DNA of 64,000 nucleotides, from positions 1-64,000 of the forward strand of contig JAREIK010002631.1 in the NCBI GenBank assembly GCA_029783825.1, given 5' to 3'. Both the position numbers and the translations under genes were made by a program. Under the pieces are notes generated by a model that made no database searches, was not told the origin of the DNA, and was given only the letters and a program-made list of their open reading frames with translations. The stretch's first letter is position 1. Each line of letters starts with the position of its first letter. Origin of the DNA: Sapria himalayana. Lineage: Eukaryota; Streptophyta; Magnoliopsida; Malpighiales; Rafflesiaceae. Below, piece by piece: positions 1 through 12,316 of the stretch.

Positions 1-357
1 GACTAAGGAAGTCAGCCATCAAGTTGTACTGGATCTATTTTTCATGTTGTGTTGTTGGGATGCCATGGTTTGGGATCGAGTACTCAATTCTTGTCATATT
101 TTTCATAATACAATGACTTTTTGAAATTCTAGTTGTTGCTTCATATATATTTTATTCTCAAAGTTATTGTGAAGAAAATTATTTTGCATCTCTAATTGGT
201 ATATTATCTATTTGTAAGATGTTATACAATTAAAATTTATATGAAATTCTTATTAATAACTCAAGAGAAAGCATCATTGTAATTCAAATTAAACATTTTA
301 GTGCTCTCTCATAACAAGTTTGTTTGATGTTGATCTGTCTTTATATCTAAATTAATC
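1..357. other. AT-rich intergenic DNA, no gene seen
   Basis: No open frame, RNA gene or repeat that I recognise. It ends at the 8-bp target duplication TTCATAAT (358-365) of the adjacent hAT-type element. Confidence 0.5.
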
Positions 358-365
358 TTCATAAT

Positions 366-1008
366 CTAAGAAGCACGACACGAGGATACGACACGGCAAG
401 ATACGGGGACACGACAAATTCTAAAAAACTAGGATATGGATACAAATAGGATATGACATGATAAAAAAATAAACTTAAAATAAATTATTTTTTTTATAAA
501 TATTATGTATTTTATAAATTAAATTAAATTAAATTAAAATATTTTAGATTATAAAATAAATATATTATTTTTTATTTTATAAAATAAAAATATTTTATTT
601 TATAAGATAATATTTATAATTATTTATTTTATAAAATAAAATTATAAAATTATCTTTATTTATAAAATATATTTTTTATTTTATTCTAGCCCCCGCCTGC
701 CCTCAACCCGCGCCCACCCTCTGCTTCCCCTCCGTCAATTCGCACCCTGCCTCAATTCGCGCCCGCCGCCCCTCCCTTCAATTCGCGCCCAACTTCTGCC
801 CCCCCCCCCCCCCAATTCGCAGCCCCCGCCGCCTGTGTCGAGTGGCCAACGTCGCCCATGCGGCGACGTTGGCCACTGGACGTCCGATATGCCACGTGGC
901 GTATCGGATATGGAATTTGTCAACGATATGCCACGTGACGTATCCGACGCGTGTCCGTACCGTGTCCACGTGGACACAACAGTCCAGTGGCGTATCCGTG
1001 CAACACAG
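366..1008. mobile_element. Short non-autonomous hAT element (MITE-like)
   Basis: The 643-bp segment is flanked by a perfect 8-bp direct repeat TTCATAAT (358-365 and 1009-1016), which fits the hAT target pattern nTnnnnAn. The left end reads CTAAGAAGCACGACACG; the reverse complement of the right end reads CTGTGTTGCACGGATACG, sharing C-T..G..GCACG. The inside is a very AT-rich left half (about 430-685) followed by a GC-rich right half with a run of about 16 C near 800-815. It has no transposase frame. Its left terminus and right subterminal sequence resemble those of the larger hAT at 31271-35024, so that family's transposase may once have moved it (inference). Confidence 0.8.
841..877. repeat. 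Perfect 16-bp inverted repeat inside the short hAT
   Basis: Arms 841-856 and 862-877 are exact reverse complements separated by 5 nt, giving a GC-rich hairpin. Further CACGTGG/ACGT-type palindromic words follow up to about 975. Subterminal palindromes of this sort are common in hAT elements. Confidence 0.8.
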
Positions 1009-1016
1009 TTCATAAT

Positions 1017-2031
1017 GAATAATTTTTGGCAATCAATTGTAGATTTTTTTACAAGTTGAGGTATTAATTCTAAAGTCTAATTGATGTGGAGGATATTTAT
1101 ATCTTCTAATATAGTATGTCATTATTTTACATGAGATATTATCTCAAAAAAAGATAAAAGCATCTTTATATCATTAAGACAAGTATTAAAAAAATAAAAA
1201 AAAATAATGTGAATATGCTAATATTTCTGAAATAGGATATTGATTATAATTTCTATATATTTTTTGGATAGTAATTGCAAAATTAAGATTAGAAGAGTTG
1301 GCTCTAGGATCATCTTACTTTAATCTTGGAACACTCATATGCTCTGAACTGGTTTTATGTGTCTTCTTCTCTATGTAAGTTTGAGTGGTTAAGTATTTGG
1401 AATCTGCTTGGTCCTTTCTTCAGTAAATCATTGGGCTGGTTTTTTGTTGTGGTGAACAAGGTTGGGATTGTCTGAATCTTTTTTTGGGCAATTTGAATTG
1501 CTAGATATCTTAAGTGCATTGGATATTATATTGTGGATATTAAAAATTAAAATATATTTTCGTTAGAATTTTGATATTGTCAACTAGTTTTATATATGGC
1601 GAGGGGAATAATGAATTCTTTATTGTTAGACTTATCAACATATATGTATAAGTGATTGGTTAAATCTTTCTTTGATCATTTTGGATTAAGGTTATGCTAT
1701 TGTGGCTCATTTAATGACTTCTAGACTAACAAAGTTGGGAAATCATTTTGACTTAACTTCTAGTTAGTTTTCTTTTACTTAGTTAGAAACTCAACCCACA
1801 AAGTTACTTTTTTTTGGGATTAATTTATAGTGAGCGATGAGGTGCAGAGAAACCTCATCTTGAAATTTGTTGTATTTTATTATTATTTTTTTTATTTCTT
1901 TTTTTGTATTTTTGGTAGGAGCACCCGACTTGTAAATTGTACAAATTATTTTTGTCCTTAATATAAAAATATTTAATATATGATTTTTTTGTAAAGCATA
2001 TAGGTTTTTTTTTCAATATTATTTTTTCTCA
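1017..2031 (+). other. AT-rich DNA with an LTR-like tail, no gene
   Basis: No coding frame is seen. The stretch about 1880-2000, with the words GGAGCACCCGACTTGTAAATTG followed by A/T runs, resembles 38800-38880 and lies just upstream of a primer-binding-site-like TGGTATCATAG at 2032. It may be the decayed 3' part of a copia-type LTR; this is inference. Confidence 0.3.
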
Positions 2032-2610
2032 TGGTATCATAGTCAATCTAGGGAAGGAGATTTATTCTCTAGTTCTTAAGATGATGTTAGTAAAAAAATT
2101 TATTTATTTTTAATCATTATATAATTGGAAGATATACTATTTAGACGCGAAAACTAAATTTTTTAATGATAATCTTAAGGGGAGATGCATTTCTATAATT
2201 GGAAGATATACAAGAGTCCCTCAGTGACGTTAGTATTATTACATTATGGTTTTCATTCCAGTTCTGAAGCAGAGCATCTTGCAATGGCCCATACATTATG
2301 CAACAACCTAACTCATGTGGCTTACATTTCTACTCAGATTTATGGATTCCTCTGTCACATTCACTGGAGATATATTGTGATAACTTAAATTCTTTGTTTA
2401 CAAAAGTCAATCTGGTATCCCATGCTCGTAGCAATCACAGAACTTGACTATCATTATGTTGAGAAAAAGTTGCATTAGCATTGTTACCAAACATATTCTT
2501 ACGCATGTACAGATAGTAAACATATTAACTAGACTGCAAATTCGAGCTACATTTGTTGCACTTATGGAACAAATTGTGCCTCATTCTCATATCCCACACA
2601 GTTTGAGGGA
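2032..2610 (+). pseudogene. Copia retrotransposon remnant: PBS-like site and RNase H fragment
   Basis: TGGTATCATAG at 2032-2042 is close to the initiator-tRNA-Met primer-binding site of plant copia elements (TGGTATCAGAGC). Only about 150 bp later, a frame at 2185-2388 contains SSSEAEHLAMAHTLC, which matches the copia RNase H motif SSAEAEYRAMA. Shifted frames after 2388 still suggest the RNase H C-terminus, with ...HARSNHRT..LDYHYVEKKV near 2425-2475, resembling the HSRTKHIELDYHFVREKV region. Gag, protease, integrase and reverse transcriptase are missing between the two landmarks, so this is an internally deleted, frameshifted relic. Confidence 0.55.
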
Positions 2611-2632
2611 TTTTAACTAAAACACTAATTCT

Positions 2633-2789
2633 GCAGCACAGACCAAGTCAGCAGCAAACTTTGATTTTGTTAACAGGAAAGACTTAGATTGCAGCAGACT
2701 AAGTTAGCAGCAAACTGTGATTTTATTAACAGAAAAGATATAGTATGTAGTATAAACCAAGTCAGTAGAAAACTTTGTTTTATTGTTAG
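2633..2789 (+). repeat. Three-copy degenerate tandem repeat (56-58 bp)
   Basis: Units begin at about 2633, 2691 and 2747. Each carries GCAGCA...CCAAGTCAGCAGCAAACTTTG and then TTTT.TTAACAG.AAAGA. The array sits directly after the copia RNase H relic, so it may be the edge of the old 3' LTR. Confidence 0.65.
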
Positions 2790-2869
2790 AATAAAATATT
2801 AAAAACATTAATGATAATAATACTATGTAAAATCTATAGATAAAATAAAATACCTTTATATAATGGATA

Positions 2870-5300
2870 AAGAAATTGGTGCAGCTTATATATCAAATAC
2901 TCCTATCAAAAATAAAATAAAAAAAATAAATAATAAAGAAAACTGCAACATCCTAATTAATCTAATCCATGCAAATCCACAACAATAAATTTAGAAGAAA
3001 TAAGCTAGCTTCTTTAATATATTTGTGAAGATATCAATTGATTTTTTTTGTTGTATGAATGTATGATGTAATAATTATTGTTGGACAATTACACTTTCAC
3101 AGTAGTGATTTTAAGATACATAAGACAACAAAAATAACAGAACAACAAATAATATATATCTAATCCACAATCCAAGCATGTCATAATCAAAAAACGAGAA
3201 ACAGGAACCAGAAATAACGTGATTCGCTAGTTGTTCTGTACGACTAGCTATATTCATCGGAAAATATTTATGCGTTACAGATTAAACCAAAAAAAACATC
3301 TCACAGTATATGCAGCACAGAGATAGTCGTGATAAATCGTGCATAGAGAGAGAGAGAGAAGATGATGAACAGTTCCAGATTCGAAAAAACAGTAACCCGA
3401 AAATAAAAATACAAAATATTTATAATAAAAACTCTCGGTTCAATTAACCGGAGTGGGTCGGATCATAAGGAGAGTCAGGCTATGTTCCAAAAATTTCGGT
3501 CCACTAACCGGACAGCAGGGCATCCGTTATTATGCTACTGCTGCATCTCCAACCTCTTAATATTTTTTTTCCTGCATTTACATGAAAATTTTAAAACAGA
3601 AACATTTGATTATACATATAGATTATCAAAAATTAAATTATATATACAATAATTATTTCATCATGAATTTTTTTCCTTAGAAAGAAATAAATTATTTCAA
3701 TGTGTTTTGTTCATTCGCTTATGAAACTTTAAATTGGAGGTTAAATGTATTGATGCATGATTATTATGGTTAAAAGTGATTGGGACAGCTCACATATTGA
3801 GATTGGGTACTCCTATCAAAAATATTAAATTTTTTTTTTAAAAAAAACTATAATACTCTTATTAATCTTAGTATATATAAGTCCATAATAATAAATTTAG
3901 AAGAAATAAACATAATTTAAGAATTTTTCATAATTTCCTGATAATATATTTTAATATATAATAATTATTTCTAATAATTATTTCATCATAAATTTTCTTT
4001 CTTAGGAAAAAATAATTTTTTTCTTTGTTTTGTTTGCTTGGTTATGAAACTCTAAATTGGAGATTTTATGCCTTACTCATAGTAAATTATAGTTGGAGAA
4101 GAGAGTCGTACCCAATCTTCCCAAATAGATTTTGTATTTAAAGTATTTCATAAGTAAATATTATTGTCGCTCTAAACTCTATTTAATCTCAAAATAATTG
4201 TATATCTCTTATTTTTTCAGGAAAAAAATTATCTTTTAAAAAATATAAAATATTGGCTTAGACCTTTTATTTGTGAATATTGATGTTAATTTTGAATTTA
4301 AATATCTAGCTAACTGAATGTATCCATGATCTTTAAAAAAGATTAAATCTTAGAAATTTGTTCACATATCTCAGTATACTAAGAGATGTATCAAGATAAT
4401 TATGTCAAGGAGCATATATGAAATGACTACTTATATTGACTGTTTATATCACATGTGGTTTGTTTATAGTTAAATAAATAATTTTTTTTAATGATTTTTT
4501 TCAGTATACTAGTATAATTAACCAAAGGGGTTATATCAGAATTAAAATTATTATATGGATCAATAAGAATATATACTTGAATACAACTAAAAAGATTAAT
4601 CTATATAAGAGTATTAATTATATATCTCCTTTATGACAAGTCTTTTCTACCCCAATATAGGTGAATGTATTCCTGGAGTCACCTCTTTGCCAATAAAATA
4701 TCTTAGTCGTACAAGATTTTTTTTTGAAAATTTATTTGATTATATTCATTGATGCATAACTTATTATTTCTTATAATCAAAATATTATTCATATAAATAA
4801 TTTACAAAATCACCATTGTCTTCAACATTTATTTAAAAAAAAAAATAGTAACACTCTTGTATCTCCCAAATAAGGTGATTAACTAAGAAATCCTCATAAA
4901 CCTAGTTCTTGGTGGTTGTTTTAGGCCAAATAATTTGATAATTTATAAATTATATTTGATTGTATTGTTGAAACTTAGATGATTATGGTATATACTTCTT
5001 TTCCTCACGGTCACTTTATTGAGGCTATCTTGACTATTGTTAAGTAAATGTCTCGATAGTCTGTACCTAATGTCTAGATGAATTCATTCACTATAAGTTT
5101 TGTCTTATAGTGATTACCTTCTCATTTGTATCTGTCTTCAAATTTAATATCTACATGCAATCATTGATAAAATTTCTCAAAATTTATGGTATTAGTTATC
5201 AAGTCTTATTAGAATTGAAAGCATTAATATCTTCCATCACGGTCTATCATCATTTTGGATGAGATAATATCTTTAAAATAAACTTAAGTATTTTAGTATT
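2870..5300 (-). pseudogene. Decayed Ty1-copia reverse transcriptase / RNase H region
   Basis: On the minus strand, short stretches match copia Pol in the right order: DYRDIYLTIVKIASIK near 5065-5015 (family GIDYFDTFSPVVKIASIR), KLFGLKQPP near 4930-4900 (SIYGLKQAPRAW), and LVRLRYFIGKEV near 4715-4680 (DLG.LRYFLGIEV). An RNase H tail, SNLEFHNQANKTKKK, lies near 4060-4010, and GV(F/P)-type C-termini follow. The RNase H tail and C-terminus occur twice: about 4060-3760, and again about 3750-3652 continuing at 3040-2870. The second copy is split by the solo LTR at 3079-3651. Stops and frameshifts are everywhere. This is an old element that was partly duplicated before the solo LTR arrived. Confidence 0.55.
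3079..3651 (+). mobile_element. Solo LTR no. 1 (TGTTGG-family)
   Basis: It begins TGTTGGACAATTAC and ends ATATACAATA, and is flanked by a perfect 5-bp target duplication ATTAT (3074-3078 and 3652-3656). Three relatives occur at 33766-34344, 42627-43820 and 43117-43698. Shared landmarks are CTTTCACAG..GTGATTTTAAGATA, GTACGACTAGCTA, a GAGA run, CGGTTCAATTAACCG, and CCGTTATT.TGCTACTG. TG start, 5-bp duplication, about 580 bp and no internal coding region define a solo LTR left by LTR-LTR recombination. It interrupts a copia RNase H relic. Confidence 0.88.
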
Positions 5301-5527
5301 ATTATGAAAATTAATAAAAAAACGAAAGAATGAACAATGCATGAATATAACAAACTCTATAAAATTAGGTATTGAGTATAGTTCTTCAGTCTTTCAAAGA
5401 GTGATCAGAAGATTAAGATCAAATGGATTGGCTCTATAATTTTTTAACTCCTCAATAGGCTCATCTCTCGTTGAGTTGATTGAATGTCTTTCTTTCTCTC
5501 ACTCTTTCTCTTTTGATATATACTTTA

Positions 5528-6225
5528 GGAGGAATTGTGTTTCGGGCTACTCTCCCTAAAATATTAAAAAAAGAAAACTAATCTTTTAATATTTTTAAAA
5601 AAAGTCACCAAACTCTTAAATTAAAATTTGGGGTACTCTATTATGTTTATCCTAAATTGTCATTCTTTAAATCCTATTGGCCGTCACCCTCTCTCATCTA
5701 CCTTCGCCCTTTTCCATCAGCCCTTGCCCTCTCCAATCGGTCCTCGCTATCTCCCATCGCCAATTACTCTTTTACCAGGAGCTCATCATCGAGCTCGATG
5801 GAGGTCATCATCGAACTCGATGGGCTCCCGTTAGTTCATAGAGCTCGTGGTTGAGTTTCTTGAGTTTGACATCGAGCTCCAGGAGCTCCTAGAACTCAAC
5901 ATCGGGCTCCCGTCAGCTCGTCAAGCTTCTGTCAGCTCCTGGAGCTCATGGTCGAGCTCCAGTAGCTAGTTGATGAGCTTAATGGAGCTTGATGGGCTCT
6001 CATCAGCTCCTCAAGCTCTTGGTCGAGGGGTAATTGGCGATGGGAGAGGGAGAGAGAGAGGATGAGGGCTGATGAGATTTAATAAATGGCAATTTAGGAT
6101 AAAAACGTAATAGAGTATCACAAATTTAAATTTCATAAGAGTTTGATGACTTTTTTAAAATATTAAAAGATTAGTTTCTTTTTTTAAAATATTTCAGGGG
6201 GAGTATCTCTAAACACAATTCCCCC
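5528..6225. mobile_element. Mutator-like element with long terminal inverted repeats
   Basis: The outer roughly 200-230 bp of each side are inverted copies: left GGAATTGTGTTTCGGGCTACTC, right (reversed) GGAATTGTGTTTAGAGATACTC. Both continue through ACTAATCTTTTAATATT, ACTCTATTA.GTTT and TATCCTAAATTG. Flanks 5519-5527 (TATACTTTA) and 6226-6234 (TATATTCTA) match at 7 of 9 positions, with two transitions, as expected for an aged 9-bp Mutator-type duplication. The centre (about 5680-6050) is GC-richer and full of GAGCTC/AGCTC words. No transposase is present, so it is non-autonomous; the core may be captured DNA (inference). Confidence 0.72.
5770..6030. repeat. GAGCTC-rich core of the Mutator-like element
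   Basis: About 260 bp with many GAGCTC, GGAGCTC and CATCGAGCTC words in direct and inverted order, for example near 5779, 5791, 5840, 5873, 5939 and 5987. Short frames here (5628-5854) have no recognisable protein and cross the inverted repeats. It could fold into multiple stems. Confidence 0.55.
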
Positions 6226-6234
6226 TATATTCTA

Positions 6235-6975
6235 AGTCCTATTGCAATCAAGTTTTCTAGATGCCAACTTAATATGAGTCTTTATTAATGAATATTCATG
6301 GACTATTATATCATCTGAGCCAGAAGGAGATCTCTCTACTATATAAATTTTATTCACTTCAAAATTAACATGAATTGAATTTATTGGTAAATATGATCAC
6401 TCTATTAGATTAATTTGATATTTAGTACCAACATCCTTAGATGTAGTTAACAAATGACTCTTTCTACCAAATAAATTTTATTCTCTTTAAAATCAATATG
6501 AATTGAATTTATTGGTAGTCCAGGCAAGATTTCAAGTAAATGAGGAAGAATAATAGATCTAATTACAACTTGTGGATTTATACTCTTCTTAGGTTTATCG
6601 AAAATGAGTCATAGTCAAAAAATAAAGTTCTATCAATTTGATAAAGAATATTTGTATCTTATTGGGATACTCAAGTATCCAAGAAAGATATATCTTAAGG
6701 TTCTAAATGATAATGTCTCCCATCTTGGAGATCAATCGAAGATAAAATAAGTGAATCCAAAGAATATTTGATTAACAAGATGAATTATAGTAATAATTTT
6801 ATCTCTCTAAAAATATTTTAGTAATTATTATACTTTTTTCAAGTAGGAGTGTTTAAAATATTTCAATTATATGTTTATTCTTCCTTTATGTAATCTTATT
6901 CTATTATGATATATTGGCACAAGCAGTTTAGTTTATAATTTTATAATTCATATAGTAATTATTTAATTGTCATTT

Positions 6976-7010
<35 letters not shown>

Positions 7011-8068
7011 TATGATACATTGTCATTTATAATTTTTTTATTATTTATATCAAATTAAATTTTTATTATTTTATTAAAAATCTAAAAAATTGAAAAACTT
7101 ATGTTATATCTTTAAAAAGTTATATACATATATATCTTAAATAGTAATCAATAAAAAATAATTGTATATTAAATCTCTTTGTAATTGTATCTCTACTAAT
7201 TCTTTATATGTTTGAGTATATCAGATCGAATGAGTATCTAATCAATTAGGCTAATAACTATGATACAAAGCTTCAATAAACTTTCATAATTGATGTCTTA
7301 TATTCTAGGGTCGAACTATCAATAAGACTAATAAAGTAAAGTATTCTCAATATGACTAGTGATGAGTGATAGAATTGTGAATGTACAACTACATGGTCCA
7401 ACACATTTTGACATATAGAAGAAAAGGTATTATCGAAGAGAAAATATACAATTTAATCTGCTCAAATTCTAAATATAATATTTCTAAAAATCTTTTTTAT
7501 TTTACAAATAAATATTAATAAAAGTAAAAATAAAATAAACATTAAATTATCGTAAACTATAAGTAATAAGAAATAATCTAACAAGATAATCAAGTATAAG
7601 AAAGATATGTGAAGTATCAAAGATTAAGGTATTTATAATCATATTTAATAGCGATAATATTATTTCTAGAATAAGAAAAGAATATAAAGAATCTAATATT
7701 ATTATCAGTAATATGAGTGTTATTTTTTATTCGATGATTCGGAAGTTAGTTATGAATGTACGAGTTAAACTATCAATAATACATAAAAAGATATTAATTT
7801 GTTACTATCTTAGTCATTAGTTATTTATATTCTTTTATATTTAATATAAGTATCACAATGTGTGAATTTTATGAAGATTCTTGATTAACTTTGATTCTTA
7901 GTTTATTTTTCTCAATATTATATAAAGTTCTTGGCATCATTTTTGGATATAATATAAAATAGTTATCTATGGTGTGATTTATCCTCATGCAGTTACTTCA
8001 ATTACATTAAAGTGAAGTTTTTCTTCACCTATATTTGATGTACTAATGTGTCTCTATTTTGTGCATCA
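6235..8068. other. AT-rich DNA, no gene recognised
   Basis: No recognisable protein. There is a local duplication of about 45 bp (near 6346-6391 and 6467-6512, sharing AACATGAATTGAATTTATTGG-like words) and a TA/TG microsatellite. It is probably more retroelement debris. Confidence 0.4.
6975..7010 (+). repeat. (TA)n(TG)n microsatellite
   Basis: About 16 bases of TA repeats run directly into about 20 bases of GT repeats. Confidence 0.9.
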
Positions 8069-8570
8069 TAATTATGTAGAGGTGCCAAGTGGGGCTGGGC
8101 AGCCCAGGCTCGGCCGGATGAATCACCCGACAGAGTCGTGCTTGGTTTGCCACGACACAGTCCAGAACCATGTCTGGGCCCGTGTCGAGCTCACTTGGGC
8201 CTCTTTCTGGGCTAGGCACAACCTGGTTGCCTGGCCAGAAGGTATGGTTTATTAGCACGACCTAAACCATGCTTCGGATGGTCATATCTTGAGTCGGTGT
8301 TTAGGCACTGTCCAAACCCGATTGCCGTAACATTGGGTTCAGCCTGAGCTCGAGCCCAAAAGCCAGAGTTTCTAGAATTGTTGAGTTAGTTTAATCTAAT
8401 GGCCAAAATAAAATTCAAACAAAATGTATTTTTCGGCCGTTGAATTTAGCCCCAACGGCTAGGGGTAGAAATTTGACGGTTATCTGGATTTTGCCCAAAA
8501 ATAAATTAAAATAAATTTAAAAAATAAAAAAATTATTTATTCTTTAAATTATTTTTTGAAATCTATATTA

Positions 8571-8795
8571 TAGGTGTCATATGGGTCGAGCCGGGCTGGG
8601 CCAACTCGGCCTATTTTTTAGGCCCAACCAGGCTCGCATGCAGTGCATGGCATGGAATGGTTCATTGGAAGGTAGACCCTACATGGCCCATGGCCTGAAA
8701 TCAGCCTGGATACAGGCCAGTTCAAGTCAGGTTGGGCTGGTTCGGGTCGGGTCATTCTAGGTAAAATATAAATTAGAGTTTCTCCTCCATGCCGT
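8571..8795. other. GC-rich segment with hAT-like AGGTGTCA start
   Basis: TAGGTGTCATATGGGTCGAG at 8571 looks like another hAT-B-type terminus lying inside the old hAT-B leader. The GC-rich text resumes on the far side of hAT-A at 12794-12985. No matching TGACACCT end is visible to the right, so a separate intermediate insertion is possible but unproven. The short frames here are not credible genes. Confidence 0.35.
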
Positions 8796-9404
8796 CCATA
8801 GTTATTTAAGGCACAAGGTGCACTGAGGCGCAAAAGCCTTTTGGGGCCTTAAGGTGCAAGGTGCACTTGAGGCACGAGCTTTTTTATTTGAGGCACTATC
8901 AGCCTAATACACATAAAAATTATACATTTTACTAAATATAGTCTTTAATTTTCATCTAATAATAAATTAAAGAACATCAAAGATAAAAATCAAATATTAA
9001 TAATGCTCCTATCATCCAAACATTCAACAAAATAACAAACATTCAAAGTACTAAAACAAAATAAACACTCATGTATCTACATCTAAATCTAAATCAAGAA
9101 AATCTTCATCAATATCATCCTCATTATCAATCTTCCACTCTCCCTCTTTTTCATCTTCCTCTCCCGATGAATAGATAATCTCTTCATTTTCATCAATCAA
9201 AGCAAGAGTAGGAGTATGTTTATAGCTAGATGGTCTTGATTTTGGTTATGGTGTTAGTGTTTGTGTTTTGCTTGGTTTAGCTCTTGTATAAACCCTAAGC
9301 TCCTCAGCTCCACTAGCTCTTGCAACATCATCCCATATTAAATTATCATCTTCAAACACCAAATCATCTTTTACAACACCTCCATCTTCCATTTTTTTCA
9401 TCAA

Positions 9405-11799
9405 TCATTCGTTGCTATCATCTATTTCTCTCAAGATAATGGGATCAATGGTATGATGCTCAGTGTATCTTTTCATCAAGGTTCGGTTGTACTTAATGTA
9501 CACCAAATCATTCAAGCGTTGATGGTCCAACCTATTTCTCATCTTGCTATGAATCTGAAAAAACAAATAGTTTTCATGATTATATCTCAATGTTTTAGTT
9601 TTGAAGAATCTAAGTTACATTAAATAATGTTGTAACTTAAAGACATAAATTCAATTGCATGTAATTATTTTGGTAACTTACATTCTCAAAGATACTCAAA
9701 TTCCTTTCACAACCTGATGTACTACATGTTAGGTTGAGAACCCTCAATGCAAACTTTTACAAATTTCTAGCACTTGATCCAAACATACCCCACTATTCAG
9801 CTATAATTAATATAAATAAATTATTAGTTGAACATTTCACTTATTTTAACCAAACATATATAATAATTTCAATGCACTATTCAACAAAACTAAAGGGCTA
9901 ACCTGAAGGTTTAGTCTTCCTTGTTCTAATGGCAAACTCATTATCAAAAAGGTCTCTAGCATACATGTACAAGTCGAGTTGTGATATAATTGCATCTTGT
10001 TCATCTCTGTTTTTCACCAATCTCGAAATGCAACTACATACATCTTCAAAGATTTTTGAATCTAAGTCAATTCCCAATCCTTCTGTATCATAATAGAATT
10101 GTGGGTTCAAAAAATACCCAGCTGAATGCAAAAACCGATGAAGTTGAACCTCCCACCTCCTATCAATGATTTTCATGATTTTCCTATACTTCTCTTCATT
10201 CCTATTAAAGTTTTTGATGATGATTTCCTTCGCATTTTTCATGACTGCATAAATGTAATCCATAGGAGATCTCTTTTCACCATCCACCAAACGAAGCACA
10301 CGTACAAGATGGTCTGACACCTTCAAACAAAATACTATAGTATTCCAAAAATAAGACATGAAAATTATATTGGCTACATTTTTCCCTTTTGCTCATTTGC
10401 TCATTTACTTTCCGTCCAATCTGAACTAGTAAATATCTTCCTTAAGCTATTTTTTTGTTCATTGATACGCGATAAGGTGATAAAGACCTTTGCAAACCGA
10501 GTCTTAGCAGGCCTTAACAACTCCATTTGCTCAATAAATCACCTCATTTTGTTGAGCAAACCCATTCTATTATAGATGTAGCCGCTTATGGATATGACCT
10601 TCTCTATTGTATTCTTGATGTGTGATAGTTTTCCAATATCTTCTAGTATCAAGTCAAGACAATGTGCGGCACATGGTGTCCAATAAAAATGTGGTCTTTT
10701 TATTTCCAACAACCTCCCTACATAATTTAAACACATAATAAATAGATAATAGATGTAATTACTTATATAAATAAGTAAATAAAAATTTGAAATTAAATTA
10801 TATGTACCTGTCATCACATAATTTGAAACATTATCTATTATCACTTGAACAACATTGGCTTCACCAACTTTCTCGACCCAACTGTCAATTAATTCAAATA
10901 ATTTCTCTCCCGTCTTGACCATAGAAGAAGCATCAATAGATTTCATAAATACGGTCCTTCTTGAAGAATTCACCAAGAAATTCACCAATGACCTTTCCTT
11001 CCTATCAGTTCATCCATCTGACATAATTGAATATCTATTTTGTTTCCATTCTTTGAAATGAATCTCCATTGAAGCCTTGTGAGAGTCAATTCTTTCTTGA
11101 GGTTAGTAACCCTTACATCATGAAAACTTGGTCCCTATAACTCACATCATATTGCCCAATTGCCTCAAACATTGGTTGGAAACTAGCACAGTTCACTGCA
11201 TTAAATGGAATCGCAGCATCATTCATTCATCTACAAAATAGTATATCAGCTCTCTCATTGGTCTCTTTCTTATATGCATTGTTGATAGTAGTTTGAGTAT
11301 TTTTTTTATTTTGAATAATTATTTCTGGATTAGGAGTAAAGAAATGATCCATTGGATCTTTCTGTTTCATTCTCTTTATGTAACTACTATTAACACTACC
11401 ACCACTTCCCCCTCCATTGTTACCACCACTAGAAACATCCTTTCTTCCCCTTTTGCTAGTAACCTCCGGGTCTTCATCATTTTCATCTTGGAACCCAAAC
11501 ATATCCTCATTCACATTATGACTTCCAAAATTTATTTGATTTTTTTGAGTTTTTTTGGCTAGCATATAATCATCTATTTCTTTTCTAACATGTTCGGGAC
11601 ATCTTGTATACTTTTTCGAATTTCTAAATCCTCCAACAAGGTGTTGCTTTTGTCTATAAATGCCTCCTTTAGTTACTTTATCACAAAAAATACAAATGAG
11701 TGTACATGTATCTTTCTCATTTAATAAACGAGCATATTTTCATCTCGGATCTTTTCTTCCACTTGAGGCATCTACTTCAACTTCAATCTCTTTGTCCAT
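9405..11799 (-). pseudogene. hAT transposase relic (BED, DUF659, hAT C-terminal)
   Basis: It would cut and paste the surrounding hAT-A. The minus-strand start is ATG at 11797-11799 (MDKEIEVEVDASS). A BED-type zinc finger follows (CIFCDKVTKGGIYRQKQHL, about 11685-11630), then a basic, Ser/Gly-rich linker (11565-11300). DUF659 is read from PFNAVNCASFQPMFEAIGQY (about 11210-11150) through VVQVIIDNVSNYV and HFYWTPCAAHCLDLILEDIGK (10988-10539). A mid domain lies at 10359-9898, and the dimerisation motif HSKMRNRLDHQRLNDLVYIKYN at 9550-9480. AT-rich gaps with GT/AG-like borders may be introns. Breaks include TGA at 11740-11742 and at 11227-11229, both where the family has Trp. It is not functional as read. 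Confidence 0.8.
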
Positions 11800-12316
11800 T
11801 TTTATGTATCTTTACAACAAATCTACAATAAAATGACAAATATATAAAGAAAAAAATAAAAACATATACATGATATATTATAAATCTATAAATTATAAAC
11901 ATACTCAATCTTTGCTAAACAACTAAAATTATTTATAATTTTTGTTTTAATTATTTCATAATTTTCATAATTTTCATAATTTTTTTCATGATTTATTTCT
12001 ATTTTTCGTTAATTTTCAGAATTTTTTTCCCTTTTTTCTGCATTATTTTTTTGAAAATTACATATTTTTTTTAAAATATTATTCAAAAAAATTTACTCTA
12101 GTTTTTAAGTATATTTTGAAAATGTTTTTTTACCTTTTGAAGAATTTTTTCACAATAAAAATAGGTAAAATGAAAAAAATATCTTTTGAGCATCTTTTTC
12201 TTCTTCTTCTCTCCTCTTCAATCCAGCCTTAAGAGTGTTTGGAATGGTTTTTTGAGGGTTTTAGGGTGTAAACTGAGAAAGATGAGGTTTTATATGGCTT
12301 AAAATCACAAAACTCC

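Noticed and set aside
735..1059. Overlapping short frames in the GC-rich half of the 366-1008 element
   Set aside because: They cross a hairpin and a C run inside a non-autonomous element; no similarity to known proteins.
5628..5854. Two plus-strand frames of 65-68 codons
   Set aside because: They run from an inverted terminal repeat into the GAGCTC-rich core of a Mutator-like element; no family similarity.
8043..8258. Overlapping frames of about 70 codons on both strands
   Set aside because: They coincide with the GC-rich terminus of the old hAT-B element.
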